This document shows, in pieces, positions 32,919 through 42,900 of a DNA stretch of 64,000 bases. The position numbers and the translations under genes are program-made. The notes under the pieces are model-generated. The model did no database searches, was not told the origin of the DNA, and worked only from the letters and a program-made list of their open reading frames with translations. The DNA is from CAZAMP01 sp964486455 (GTDB lineage: Bacteria > Eisenbacteria > RBG-16-71-46 > CAZAMP01), in the NCBI GenBank assembly GCA_964486455.1, contig CAZAMP010000002.1:124001-188000 (forward strand), written 5' to 3'. Each line of letters opens with the position of its first letter. Within the stretch, counting starts at the first letter, position 1.

Positions 32919-35309
32919 CTAGTTCAGATAGCCGAGCGCGCGAAGGCGTTCCACGATCTCCTTCTTGATCTCTTCCCCGCCGCCGCCGTGGCGCGCGATC
33001 GCCTGCAGGTCCGGATCGAATTCGTGCGGTCCGTACGACGCAACACTCGCGGGCGCGCTCGCCTCGAGGAACTCGGAGTGAAGCGCCTCTTCGATCACGC
33101 GGCCCGGAAGCTCGTCGGATATCGGTACGCCCAGGAGCCGAAGAACGGTCGGCGTGATGTCGATGTCCTCCGCGTCCGTGAGCCGGATCCCCGACCGAAC
33201 CGGCGTCCCGTGCAGCATGAACACGGCCTGCGCGTAGCCCGCCATCTTCCCGCCGCGCCGGTGGCCCCCGAACGTCGGGTGAAGCTTGAACACCGCCGTC
33301 ATCGGAATGACACGGTCGCCCACATCGATCCGCTGGGTGAGCGGCTCGAGCGCGTCGCGGAGGGTCGCGGCCTTCCCGTATCGAACCTGGACGTCCAGAT
33401 CGGTGATGGCTTTGACGGACGTGAACACCGGTCCGCCCGTGTCGGCATCGCGCACCGCGGAGAGATCCGCGATGAGCGCGGGCCGCAGACCCGGATCGGC
33501 AGCACGCATGATGCTCGTGCCGGCGGCGGTGGGTATCCCCGGGTCGGATGCCCGCGAGGCGTCCGCATCGACCGCCCCGCTCTCACCGCGCACCAGCCAC
33601 CCCAGCTCCTGCAAGAGCGCATCGACGTCGAGCGACACTCCGTCGGTGCGGACCTCGCCTCCCGGATTGGGGTAGAAGCCGTGATCGGAGATGACGCAGA
33701 GCACCCGACCGGACGCGAGGATCTCGCCGACGAAACGATCCAGCTCACGATATCCCGCGTGAATGAGGCCCGTGATCGCGTCGCGTGACCCCGGCGGGAT
33801 GTCGATCCAGGGAAACATGTCAGGACGCAAGAACGGAAGAAGGTAGTGCTTCAGGGTGTCCGGTTGCCGGAACTTCAGGATCACCAGGTCGAGGTCGTCG
33901 CTGTCGGTCCACACGCGTCGCGCCACTCGGATCTCGTTCATCCAGTGGCGCCATTGCTTGTCCGTTTCCTCGAGGTAGAACGTGGCGGTCGGATCTCCCG
34001 TCGCCCCCGCATCATCGCCCGATGTTGCCGAGTCGTGAACCGGTTCGAACATCTCGGCGAGCTCCGCCGGGAAGCGATTCGGTTCGAGCAGCATCTCGTC
34101 CAGCTCGTCGCTCAGGCGCGGCGGGTAGACCGCCGCCTCGCGCTGGCCACGTAAGAAGCGGTCGGAGATGTGATAGCCCGATACCGGCTCGGCGGGCCAG
34201 CTCATGTCCACGCCGAACTGTCCCGACCGCAAACCGAAATCCTCGGCGATCTGCCAGAGTCGTTTGTGTCGGATGTGCGTGGCATTGAGAAGCGAAAGCT
34301 CCTCGGCAACGGGGTAGATCCAGTCGTTGTAGCGCTGCCGGGCGAAGCGAATCGGTGAGACGAGGATTCGCTCGAGAGGTGAATCGGCCGAGTCGATGAA
34401 CGGCTGTGAGAACACGCGGCTCATGATGTCGTCGACCCGTCGCCGGCGGATGAGATCGCCGCGATCGTCCACGTGTCCGGAGAAATCCACGATACCGTGC
34501 TCCGTGTGCTCGACGCCGGAAAAGAGTGTGGCCCAAGACGGCGGCGTGAAGGGAAACCGAATGAACAGGTCCGCGCTCACGCCTTCCGTGGCGACCCGCG
34601 ATAGGTTTGGCAGAACGCCCGCGTCCATGAGCTCTCGGAGAACGATCCAGTCGGCGCCGTCGATCCCGAGGATGACGACGTCGTTCGTCGACTCATCGAG
34701 CGGAATCGGCGGGACGTCGACGGCGGCGGGTTCGGGAACCGGGTCCGGCCAGGCAGCGAACGCGGTGAGCGCAAGCACGCAGCAGAGTGTCGCCGGAAAA
34801 CGAACGCGATCGAACGTGGCGCTCTTCCCGCGCGGAGGCAGGAACTCGATGGCCAGCGTGATGACGGCGACCCCGGCGAACGCAGCCACGAAGCCGGTCA
34901 CGAAGCGCATGTCGGTCCTCACGGCGTCGGCGAGCCTGGGGGAGAGGAGCATCAACGCGAACACGATCGTCATGAAGAGCGCGGACACGCGAGCGGCCAC
35001 GCCGAGGCGTGGCCGCCGGCCGAGGTGCGGCTTCATGACGGCGGTCACCGCCGCGGCGACGACTCCGAGGGCCGCGAGCACGAATGCGTAGCCGGATGTG
35101 ACGGCAAAGACGGCCTGGGCGAGCGATCGACTCGCGTGGCTGCCCGAGACGACGGCCGTCCCGACGAAACAGCCGAGCACCAGGAGTAGTGTGAACAAGC
35201 CCGCCGCGGTGATAATGAGGGCGAGACAGACGAATGCCAGCAAGCCATCACCCCGGGAGGGGCCACGATCATGCCGCGACTCTAACGACGAACTCTCTGA
35301 ACGAGACAT
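32919..35309 (-). CDS. Membrane-anchored alkaline phosphatase-superfamily phosphohydrolase
   Basis: A 796-residue protein from ATG 35309. Residues 20-205 contain five or more hydrophobic helices (LLAFVCLALIITAAGLFTLL, YAFVLAALGVVAAAVTAVM, ALFMTIVFALMLL, FVTGFVAAFAGVAVITLAI). The rest is a type I phosphodiesterase/nucleotide pyrophosphatase-like AlkP domain: VVILGIDGADWIVLRELMDAG with metal-binding Asp, FPFTPPSWATLFSGVEHTEHG with the likely Thr/Ser nucleophile region, later VLCVISDHGFYPNPGG and the end VERLRALGYLN common in this group. Substrates may be phospholipids, nucleotides or glycan phosphates; none can be chosen. It is last in the minus-strand cluster after the GH97 and SLC13 genes. 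Confidence 0.85.
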   Translation of the reverse strand: MSRSESSSLESRHDRGPSRGDGLLAFVCLALIITAAGLFTLLLVLGCFVGTAVVSGSHASRSLAQAVFAVTSGYAFVLAALGVVAAAVTAVMKPHLGRRPRLGVAARVSALFMTIVFALMLLSPRLADAVRTDMRFVTGFVAAFAGVAVITLAIEFLPPRGKSATFDRVRFPATLCCVLALTAFAAWPDPVPEPAAVDVPPIPLDESTNDVVILGIDGADWIVLRELMDAGVLPNLSRVATEGVSADLFIRFPFTPPSWATLFSGVEHTEHGIVDFSGHVDDRGDLIRRRRVDDIMSRVFSQPFIDSADSPLERILVSPIRFARQRYNDWIYPVAEELSLLNATHIRHKRLWQIAEDFGLRSGQFGVDMSWPAEPVSGYHISDRFLRGQREAAVYPPRLSDELDEMLLEPNRFPAELAEMFEPVHDSATSGDDAGATGDPTATFYLEETDKQWRHWMNEIRVARRVWTDSDDLDLVILKFRQPDTLKHYLLPFLRPDMFPWIDIPPGSRDAITGLIHAGYRELDRFVGEILASGRVLCVISDHGFYPNPGGEVRTDGVSLDVDALLQELGWLVRGESGAVDADASRASDPGIPTAAGTSIMRAADPGLRPALIADLSAVRDADTGGPVFTSVKAITDLDVQVRYGKAATLRDALEPLTQRIDVGDRVIPMTAVFKLHPTFGGHRRGGKMAGYAQAVFMLHGTPVRSGIRLTDAEDIDITPTVLRLLGVPISDELPGRVIEEALHSEFLEASAPASVASYGPHEFDPDLQAIARHGGGGEEIKKEIVERLRALGYLN

Positions 35310-35385
35310 CACGTGGGTCTCACGGTGCGCGGGTTGAAACAAATACTCGTTTCATGCGCTCGGCAGTCTAGCACGTCACGAGGCG

Positions 35386-36906
35386 TCAGTGCGTGGCCCA
35401 ATCCGGCATCGTCGCGAGATCGATGTCGAAGACGGTCCGCGCCAGCCACCACGTGGCGGCCGTCACCACGATCACGCCGATCAGATTGAGCCACACGCCC
35501 ACGCGTGCCATGTCCACGATGCGCAGGCGATTGGTGCCGAAGATGATAGCGTTCGGCGGCGTCGCGACGGGCAGCATGAAGGCCAGTGAGCAGCTGAGTG
35601 TGGCCGGCACCATGATGAGAAGCGGATTGACGCGAATGCTCACCGCCAGCCCGGCCAGGATGGGCAGCAACATCTCGGCGGTCGCCGTGTTGGACGTGAG
35701 CTCGGTGAGAAACGTCGCCAGGAGGCATACGACCGCGATGATGACGATCGGATGAAACGCCTGGGCACCTTGCAGCTGTTCTCCGAACCACGTCGACAGC
35801 CCGGATTCGATGAATCCGCTCGCCAGCGCGAACCCGCCGCCGAAGAGGAGCACGATGTTCCACGGCAATCGTCGGGCCGTTGGCCAGTCGAGGATGCGTC
35901 CGCTCGAGCCGCTCCGGGCGGGCATCATGAAGAGGAGCATCGCCAGCGCGATCGCGACCGTGCCGTCGTTCAAGTAGCCCGGTTGCTCGAAGAGCCGCGC
36001 CCAGCCGGGAATCGTGATGGTCCCCAACCGAAGGTCCGACCGCGAAAGCCACAGCAGCACGAGCGCCGTGAAAACGGCGAGAACCACCTTCTCCTCGAAT
36101 CGCATGGGACCCAGCGCGGCATGCTGTTCGCGGATGACGTTTCGTGGCAGCACCACCCCGCGTCTCCGTAGAAAGACGAGCGAGAGGAGGAGCCACACGC
36201 ACACGAGTAGGACGATCGAGATCGGCAGGCCATACTGGAACCATGTGGAGAAGCCGATCGTCGGCGCGGCCGGAAAGCTGATCTCGAAGATCCGCGCGAA
36301 GGAAAGATTGGGAGGCGTGCCGACCAGCGTGGCGATGCCGCCCAACGTCGCACCGTAGGCAACGCCGAGAAGCAGTGCGGTGTCCATGCCGTGCTCACCG
36401 TCGGTGGATTCCTCCAGGCCTTTGAGCACCGCGATCACGATGGGCACCATCATCATGGTGGTGGCCGTGTTCGAAATCCACATCGAAAGAAACGCGCTCG
36501 CCACCATGAACCCGAATAGCAATCGGCGCGGTTGAGTGCCGAACAGAAGGAGCACTCGGAGCGCGATGCGGCGATGGAGTTCCCATCTCTCCATCGCGAG
36601 CGCGACGAGAAACCCACCGATGAACAAGAAAATCACATGATTGAAATAGGTCGGGGCTACGGCCTTGCCGTTCATGATTCCGAGTGTGGGGAACAGGACA
36701 ATGGGGATGAGCGCGGTCACGGCGAGCGGCAGCGCTTCGCCGATCCACCAGATCGCCATGAGTAGCGCCACCGCGGCCGTGCGCGTGACCTCCGGTTTTC
36801 CGGGCGCGAGATCGCCGAAGAGCAGAAGCGCCAGGGCCAGCACAGGACCCAGAACCAACGCGACGCGGCTCATGCCCGTCGGCTGGGCCGATACATCATT
36901 CTTCAT
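35386..36906 (-). CDS. SLC13/DASS-family Na+-coupled anion transporter
   Basis: A 506-residue membrane protein with 11-13 hydrophobic segments. The two conserved SNT motifs of the divalent anion:Na+ symporters are present, SNTATTMMMVPI near residue 145 and SNTATAEMLLPI near 408, in the positions that bind Na+ and carboxylate in VcINDY. IWWIGEALPLAVTALIPIVLFP is the typical N-terminal signature. Likely substrates are C4-dicarboxylates, citrate or sulfate. It lies 39 bp after the GH97 gene and 76 bp before the phosphohydrolase gene, so the three are probably one operon. Confidence 0.9.
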   Translation of the reverse strand: MKNDVSAQPTGMSRVALVLGPVLALALLLFGDLAPGKPEVTRTAAVALLMAIWWIGEALPLAVTALIPIVLFPTLGIMNGKAVAPTYFNHVIFLFIGGFLVALAMERWELHRRIALRVLLLFGTQPRRLLFGFMVASAFLSMWISNTATTMMMVPIVIAVLKGLEESTDGEHGMDTALLLGVAYGATLGGIATLVGTPPNLSFARIFEISFPAAPTIGFSTWFQYGLPISIVLLVCVWLLLSLVFLRRRGVVLPRNVIREQHAALGPMRFEEKVVLAVFTALVLLWLSRSDLRLGTITIPGWARLFEQPGYLNDGTVAIALAMLLFMMPARSGSSGRILDWPTARRLPWNIVLLFGGGFALASGFIESGLSTWFGEQLQGAQAFHPIVIIAVVCLLATFLTELTSNTATAEMLLPILAGLAVSIRVNPLLIMVPATLSCSLAFMLPVATPPNAIIFGTNRLRIVDMARVGVWLNLIGVIVVTAATWWLARTVFDIDLATMPDWATH

Positions 36907-36945
36907 CGTCGAGGTCCCATCTCACGAGACTCTCTCTCTCATCCG

Positions 36946-39042
36946 TCATGGTGCGAGAGGACGGAAGCGAATCGCTTGACCGCCCCCGGCCGCGAGCTCG
37001 ATGCGGAGCACGCTCTCGGCGCTCACGCGCTCGCGCGTGATACGGATCGCCGTCGGATTGTCTTGATGACTTGCGCCCGGAGCATCGGCGTAGATCGACG
37101 CCACATAGTCGATGTCCGGCTCGAGGAAGTTGAGGCTGACGTCGAATGTCCGCGGATGCTCATCGGTGATGCTTCCCAGAAACCACTCGTCGCCGTCCCG
37201 CTCCCGTCGCGCGATCGTGACGTAGTCGCCGATGGCGGCAGTGAGCACCCGCGTTTCGTGCCAGTCGACCGGTACGGACTGAATGAATCCGAACGCGGGG
37301 TTCCCCTCGTAGTTCTCCGGGAGATCGGTCACCATCTGGAGCGGGCTGTAGATGATCACGTAGAGCGCGAGCTGCTTGGCCACCGTCGTGTGAACTCGGT
37401 TGTCCGGTTTGTACGGTTCGATGAGGACATCCATGATGCCGGGCGTGAAGTCCATCGGACCGGCCAGTAGACGCGTGAAGGGGAGGATTGTGGTGTGTTC
37501 GGGCGGGTTCCCCTCGCTCCAAGCATTGTACTCCTGCCCGCGCGCGCCTTCCCGGGTCATCATGTTGGGCCAGGTACGCCGGATGCCCGTGTCCTTGATC
37601 GGTTCGTGCACGTTCACCATGATTCCGTAGCGTGCCGCGAGCTCCAGCGCCTTGCGGAAGTGCCGGACCATGTATTGACCGTGTTGCCACTCCTTGGCGA
37701 TCACCTTCCCGGACGCGTCATAGCGTCGGATGCCCTGGCCGTGATTGACGTACCCGGTCTTCACCGCCGTGATCCCGAGGCGCTGACACTGAGCGAACGC
37801 GGCTTCCATGCGCTCCTCGAAGCCGTGAACGTCACCGCCCGTCTCCAAGTGCCCGATCAGGGTGACGCCTTTCTCGCGGGCATAGCGCGCCAGCTCTTCA
37901 AGATCGTAGTCCGGGGTGGGGGTCGTGTAGTCGAAGACCCCTTCGTTCAGCCATCCCTGGTCCCATCCGACGTTCCATCCTTCCACGAGCACACCGCTCA
38001 AGCCGTTCGTGGCCGCGAAGTCGATGTACCGCTTCGTATTCTCCGTCGTGGCGCCGTGTCTGGGACCGGTCGTCCAGGTCTCCTTGCCGATATGAAGCGA
38101 CCACCAGATGCCGGCATATTTGCCAGGTGCAATCCATGACACATCTTCGAGTTGGGACGGCTCATTGAGATTGAGGATGAGGCTCGACTCGATGAGATCC
38201 GCCGGAGCCTCGCCGATCTGAATCGTTCGCCAGGAGGTATTGAATGGTGTCGACGCCTTCACCTTCGTTCCATCCGACCATGGGACCAGGTCGCACTCGA
38301 GCACGGATCCCGGCTCGGGAACCAGCGTCATCGATGCGTAGTCGGTGAGCGCGGCTTCGTGGATGCTGACGACGAGTCCGTCCTCGGTCTCGAGGGTGAG
38401 CGGCGTGTGGACGGCGCGAACGAGCGGGTTCGCGGCCAGTGCGCTGAGGCGTGTCCGTTCGCAGAGATACTCGTAGCGATTCCCGGCGTACGCGGGGATC
38501 CACCAGGCGGCAGGATCACCGGCAAAGACGAATTCGGTCATTTCGTCGAGGATGACGAAGTCGCCCAGACCCTCCTGTACCGGCCAGCCGAACCGAAAGC
38601 CGAGGCCGTCGTCGAACACTCGGGCGGTGATGGCCATGCGTCGGCCGGGTGGGTCCGTCTCCATGAGCTCTACGGTGAGCTCGCCATACGGTGCGTAGAT
38701 CTCCCGGCGCTCACCCCACGGCAAGACCCAATCTTCAACGGCTGTTCTCGTGTAGCTTTCCGTGACCCGAAACCTACGGTCGAGCGGCGCAGCATCTTGG
38801 AGCGCAAAGCCCAATCGCGAGCGATCGATGACGACGGTTCCGTCGTGGAGGACACGATAGTAGGGGATGCCATCGGGGTCGAGTGTGAGCTCGAACACGA
38901 TGCGGTCGTTCGGAGACGCGACTCGATGGGCTTCGTCGCTGTTGCGCGCGGCTACCGCGCCGACACGCGACACGGCGAGAACGATGAGCAAACCGAAGAT
39001 GCCCGGCCGACGAAACCGGGCGGCAAACGGATTGTCGGGCAC
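36946..39042 (-). CDS. Glycoside hydrolase family 97 alpha-glucosidase-like enzyme
   Basis: A 698-residue exported enzyme. GTG 39042 is preferred to GTG 39069 because GGAGGGAGG lies 8 bases upstream of it; a signal peptide follows (IFGLLIVLAVSRVGAVAA). The N-terminal beta-supersandwich (SPNDRIVFELTLDPDG to ~290) and a TIM barrel (YAGIWWSLHIGKETW, VLVEGWNVGWDQGW, VTLIGHLETGGDV, MVNVHEPIKDTGIRRTWPN, REGARGQEYNAW) match GH97. The barrel reads VKTGYVNHG where retaining members have an Asp nucleophile; with the HEPIKDTG Glu this suggests the inverting SusB-like subgroup, a calcium-dependent alpha-glucosidase. It is divergent from the tandem CBM48 protein, which fits alpha-glucan metabolism. Confidence 0.9.
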   Translation of the reverse strand: MPDNPFAARFRRPGIFGLLIVLAVSRVGAVAARNSDEAHRVASPNDRIVFELTLDPDGIPYYRVLHDGTVVIDRSRLGFALQDAAPLDRRFRVTESYTRTAVEDWVLPWGERREIYAPYGELTVELMETDPPGRRMAITARVFDDGLGFRFGWPVQEGLGDFVILDEMTEFVFAGDPAAWWIPAYAGNRYEYLCERTRLSALAANPLVRAVHTPLTLETEDGLVVSIHEAALTDYASMTLVPEPGSVLECDLVPWSDGTKVKASTPFNTSWRTIQIGEAPADLIESSLILNLNEPSQLEDVSWIAPGKYAGIWWSLHIGKETWTTGPRHGATTENTKRYIDFAATNGLSGVLVEGWNVGWDQGWLNEGVFDYTTPTPDYDLEELARYAREKGVTLIGHLETGGDVHGFEERMEAAFAQCQRLGITAVKTGYVNHGQGIRRYDASGKVIAKEWQHGQYMVRHFRKALELAARYGIMVNVHEPIKDTGIRRTWPNMMTREGARGQEYNAWSEGNPPEHTTILPFTRLLAGPMDFTPGIMDVLIEPYKPDNRVHTTVAKQLALYVIIYSPLQMVTDLPENYEGNPAFGFIQSVPVDWHETRVLTAAIGDYVTIARRERDGDEWFLGSITDEHPRTFDVSLNFLEPDIDYVASIYADAPGASHQDNPTAIRITRERVSAESVLRIELAAGGGQAIRFRPLAP

Positions 39043-39223
39043 GGCGTGCGCCTCCCTCCATGGATTCACCTACTCTAGCGGCGGCCGGCGCTGCTGGCAA
39101 CGACACATGGTTTTCGCGCGCGCGGATGATCCGCTATAGTCACGGGCACAATGCCCGCGACCCGTGTGACCGTCTTCGCGATTCGCGGTTTATTCCCTCA
39201 GTCACTGACATGGGTGGCCGTGC

Positions 39224-39913
39224 ATGATGTGCCCACGTTCATCGAGAGCTCTCGCACTCATCCTCGCACTGCTCGTCGCGGGAACCGCTTCATCTGTCTT
39301 CGCCACCGAGGTAACGTTTCGATTCGCACCTCCCACGGTGGCTGAGACGGTGACCGTGGCCGGCACATTCAACGACTGGAACTCGTTTGCCGCGCTCATG
39401 CGCGGCACCAACGAAAACGGCGTCTGGGAAATCACTCTCGAGCTATCCCCCGGAACGCATCAGTACAAGTACGTCGTGGATGGTTCGAGCTGGCTCACGG
39501 ACGAAAGCGCGGACGAATTCGCCGAAGATGGGTTCGGCGGGCGAAACTCCGTGCTGCGCGTCGGAACGGAGCCGATGAGCGTCGGGGTACAAGGCGGGAG
39601 TGAGGACACCGAAATCGGTACGGAGGTGACGTTCCGATATCGGCCTGGCGACGAGGATGTGAACGCGGTGTCGGTGGCGGGATCGTTCAACGAGTGGGAC
39701 GCGGCGGCGCACCCGCTGAGCGATGCGGATGGTGACGGCATCTGGGAGGCCGTGCTGCGGCTCGCGCCGGGGGACCACGCCTACCAGTTCGTGATTGACG
39801 GTGACCGGTGGGTTGGTGACGACTCCGCGCCCAAGCACGAGGATGACGGCTTCGGAGGCCGGAACGCTCTCCTCACTGTTGATGTGGATCCCGTCGTCGT
39901 CGAAGGGGGATAG
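39224..39913 (+). CDS. Exported tandem CBM48 / glycogen-binding-domain protein
   Basis: A 229-residue protein with a signal peptide (ALALILALLVAGTASSVFA). It holds two copies of an AMPK/isoamylase-N-type carbohydrate-binding domain: copy 1 about 28-115 (VTVAGTFNDWN, VWEITLELSPGTHQYKYVVDG) and copy 2 about 130-222 (VSVAGSFNEWD, IWEAVLRLAPGDHAYQFVIDG). Both end in a DGFGGRNS/A-x-L strand. There is no catalytic domain, so it may be a periplasmic or surface alpha-glucan-binding protein that cooperates with the divergent GH97 enzyme. A TATAGT box at 39135-39140 may serve it. Its stop is 4 bp before the CHAT gene start, suggesting co-transcription. Confidence 0.85.
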   Translation: MMCPRSSRALALILALLVAGTASSVFATEVTFRFAPPTVAETVTVAGTFNDWNSFAALMRGTNENGVWEITLELSPGTHQYKYVVDGSSWLTDESADEFAEDGFGGRNSVLRVGTEPMSVGVQGGSEDTEIGTEVTFRYRPGDEDVNAVSVAGSFNEWDAAAHPLSDADGDGIWEAVLRLAPGDHAYQFVIDGDRWVGDDSAPKHEDDGFGGRNALLTVDVDPVVVEGG

Positions 39914-39916
39914 ATA

Positions 39917-42900
39917 TTGTTGGGTCGGGCTATCCGTCTACTCGTCGCGAGTGCGGGCCTCATGGCCGCGGTCGCGATACCGCTGTTCCCCATCGAGGCG
40001 TTCGGATCAAGCGTCGACCCGGTGCATGCCCTCCGCTTTCGTGTGGAGGAACACCTTGCGGTCGGTGACAGCGCTGGCGCGCACGACGAAATCCTCCACG
40101 ATCCGCCGCTCACGCGGCGTTTGATTCTCGATCTTCTCTTCGAGCGGTTTCGCGCGGGACAGCCGTCGGCGGATTCCATCCTCGAGGGCGCGGATACGCT
40201 CCTCACAGCACTGATCGACGTGGCCGGTGTTCCGGAGATGACCCGCCTCAAGGGCGAGATCGACCAATCCCTGAGTGGGGTGGGCGACTTTCCCGACAGC
40301 GCCAAGTCGTCCGATCGTCTCTTCCGTCTCTATCAGCGCGTGATTCGCGCGGAAGCCGGGCTCGACGTGCCGGAGGCCGTCGCAGCCTGTCGTTTGGCAC
40401 TCGCCCTGGCGGACTCCCTGGACCTTCCGCTTTCCGTCGCCGCTCTCGCCGCGGACTGCGGCTACCTTCTGCGCCACGCCGACGACGGCGACGAGCCTCT
40501 CGCGTTCATGGATCGCGCGATCGAGGCGATGGCGACCCTGCGAGTCCCACGGTTTCACTCGACGATGCTGTTGCACCGGGCACCGGTGCTTCATCGCATG
40601 GGTCGCCCGGACGACGCCCGAAGCGACATCGCGCTCGCGCGACGAACTGCGGAAGGCGTCGACGATCCAAGCTTCGAGGCGGTGGTAACGAGGAACGCGG
40701 GCTTCTTCTACTGGGGACGTGACGCGATGGACGACACCAGAGCCTGCGCCACGCGTCTTCGTGAGCTAGCCGATCTCACCGATGACTCCGTGATACGGCG
40801 TGCCTTCCTCGACATCGAATCGGCGGTCGCGATCGACATGGACGATATGCCGGCCGCCATCGCCGCGAACCGAGAGCTCGTGGAGACAGCTCCCACGGAT
40901 CTGGGTTCGGCTATCGACCTCTTCGGCTTGGGAAACGTGCTCTACATGGCGGGCGAATTCGAGTCGGCGGTTGACACCCTACGCCTGTCTATCGCGATCC
41001 TGGATACGCTCGAGGACATCGAGGCCTACGAGAGCCGAGCCCGCGTCTTGGATCTCCTCGGCACGGTGTACGACGGAATGGGCATGCACCTGCCCGCCAT
41101 CGAGTTCACGAGGCAATCTCTCGACGCCTACCGGCGCCTCGGCTGGGGGAGCGAGGTTCGGACGCAGGAGGGATATGTCGGGCGATTGATCAATCGTCAT
41201 GCCATTGCCCTGAGTGATTCCGGACGCGCGGAAGAGGCGATCGCTCGATACCGCGAAGCGCTGGAATGGCTCGAGGACACCGATCATCTCCTTTTGCGGG
41301 CTGCCGTTTGGGGCAACCTCGCCCGTGAGTACGCATCTATCCCCGATCTCGCCGCGGCCGAGCAAGCCTACGAGGCGGCGCTGGCCATCGCCGAAGAACT
41401 CGACGACCCGGACGAGATCGACGAAATCCTGAGCGGTCTTTCCGATGTTCGACACGGCCAAGGGAGCTACGCGGGGGCGGCCGAGGTCTATCGCCGTCGC
41501 GCCGTCGCGAGCGCGGAGGAAGGCAACTTCGAGGGCGCCACCCTGCTGTGGCTACACGCCGCGAGGAGTCTGAAGAATCACCTAGATCTTCCACGCGCGG
41601 GAGAGGCATACGAACGGGCGCTCGTCACGGCGCGAAAGATTCCGGACGATCTGGTACGGATGCACACGCTTGGAGTCGCCAGAAACTGGCGCGCGATGTA
41701 CTACAGCGATCTGGATGAGCCACTCCTGGAACTCGAAGACTACGACTGGGCGATCGGTGTGCTGGACTCACTCGATACGCGACTTGCCGAGCTCGAAGTG
41801 ACATACCCGGATTCGGTGCCCGCCATTCCCCGGCGTGAGAATCTCGAGATGCTCATGAACGTCCGGTTCAACCGGACGCTCCTCATGCTGGGCTTCGGTG
41901 AAGAAGAGGCGCTGGCCGAATTCGAAGAAATCCGCGACATCTATCGGTATCAACTCGGTCAGCCGCGCATCGCTGCACTGTCAGAGATCGGCATCGGGCA
42001 GATCCTTCAATCCGATTCTCCGTGGGCGACCGATGCGATTCACCGGCACTTTCAGGCGGCCGCGGCGATTCTCGACAGCATTCCGCCGGAGTATCGGGAT
42101 GCCGAGTGGCATAAGTCGCGAGGGGATGTGCACGCTGAGATCGCCGATCAGCTCGACACGGACGTCGTCGTGCTGATCGACCAAGCGGGTGGCGTGATCA
42201 CCGATGAGGTCATAGATCGCGCGCGTCAGGCACAAGACGCGTTCCGACTCGCGATCGAGAACTACACGATCGCGGACTACAGCATGGGATTGGTCGACGC
42301 CTACGCTATGTCCTGCCGACTGATCAACCGATTCGAACCGGATGTCATCGCGGCGTCGGTGGACAGCGTCATGTTCTCGGAGATCGCCGAGACGATCCGG
42401 TCGGCCCGGCGGATTCAGCACGACCACGGACTCATTCGTCTGCTGGGTCATCGCGCGAGGTTCGCGGAGGTCCACGGCGACGAGGCGACGGCGGTCGCCG
42501 ACACCCGGGAAGCGCTCGATGCCATCGACCGGCTCGTCCAGCGCTACGCGTCCGATCCTGAAGGTCGCCAGAATGTTCGCGGCCGCTTCGAATACTTCTA
42601 CGAGGGCGCCGTCGAGACGTTTCTGCGATCGGAGCTCGTGACCGACGCGATGGAGGTCATCGATCGTTCGAAATCGCAACTGCTGGTCGAGCAGATTCAG
42701 TCGACGGGGGTGATGTTCGATTCTCCCGAGAAGCAAGCCGCGTTCGAAACGTTGCAGAAGCTTCTCAGGCAGAAGTTCGAGTCCGAGGAGGCCGCGACAC
42801 GCGAGGGCGCGAAGCCCAAGGCTGAGCAGGATCCACGTCAGCTGGCTCGGCTTCGGGCGGAGCGGGCGCGAGCCCGCGAGGAATACAGCGCCTACGTGCA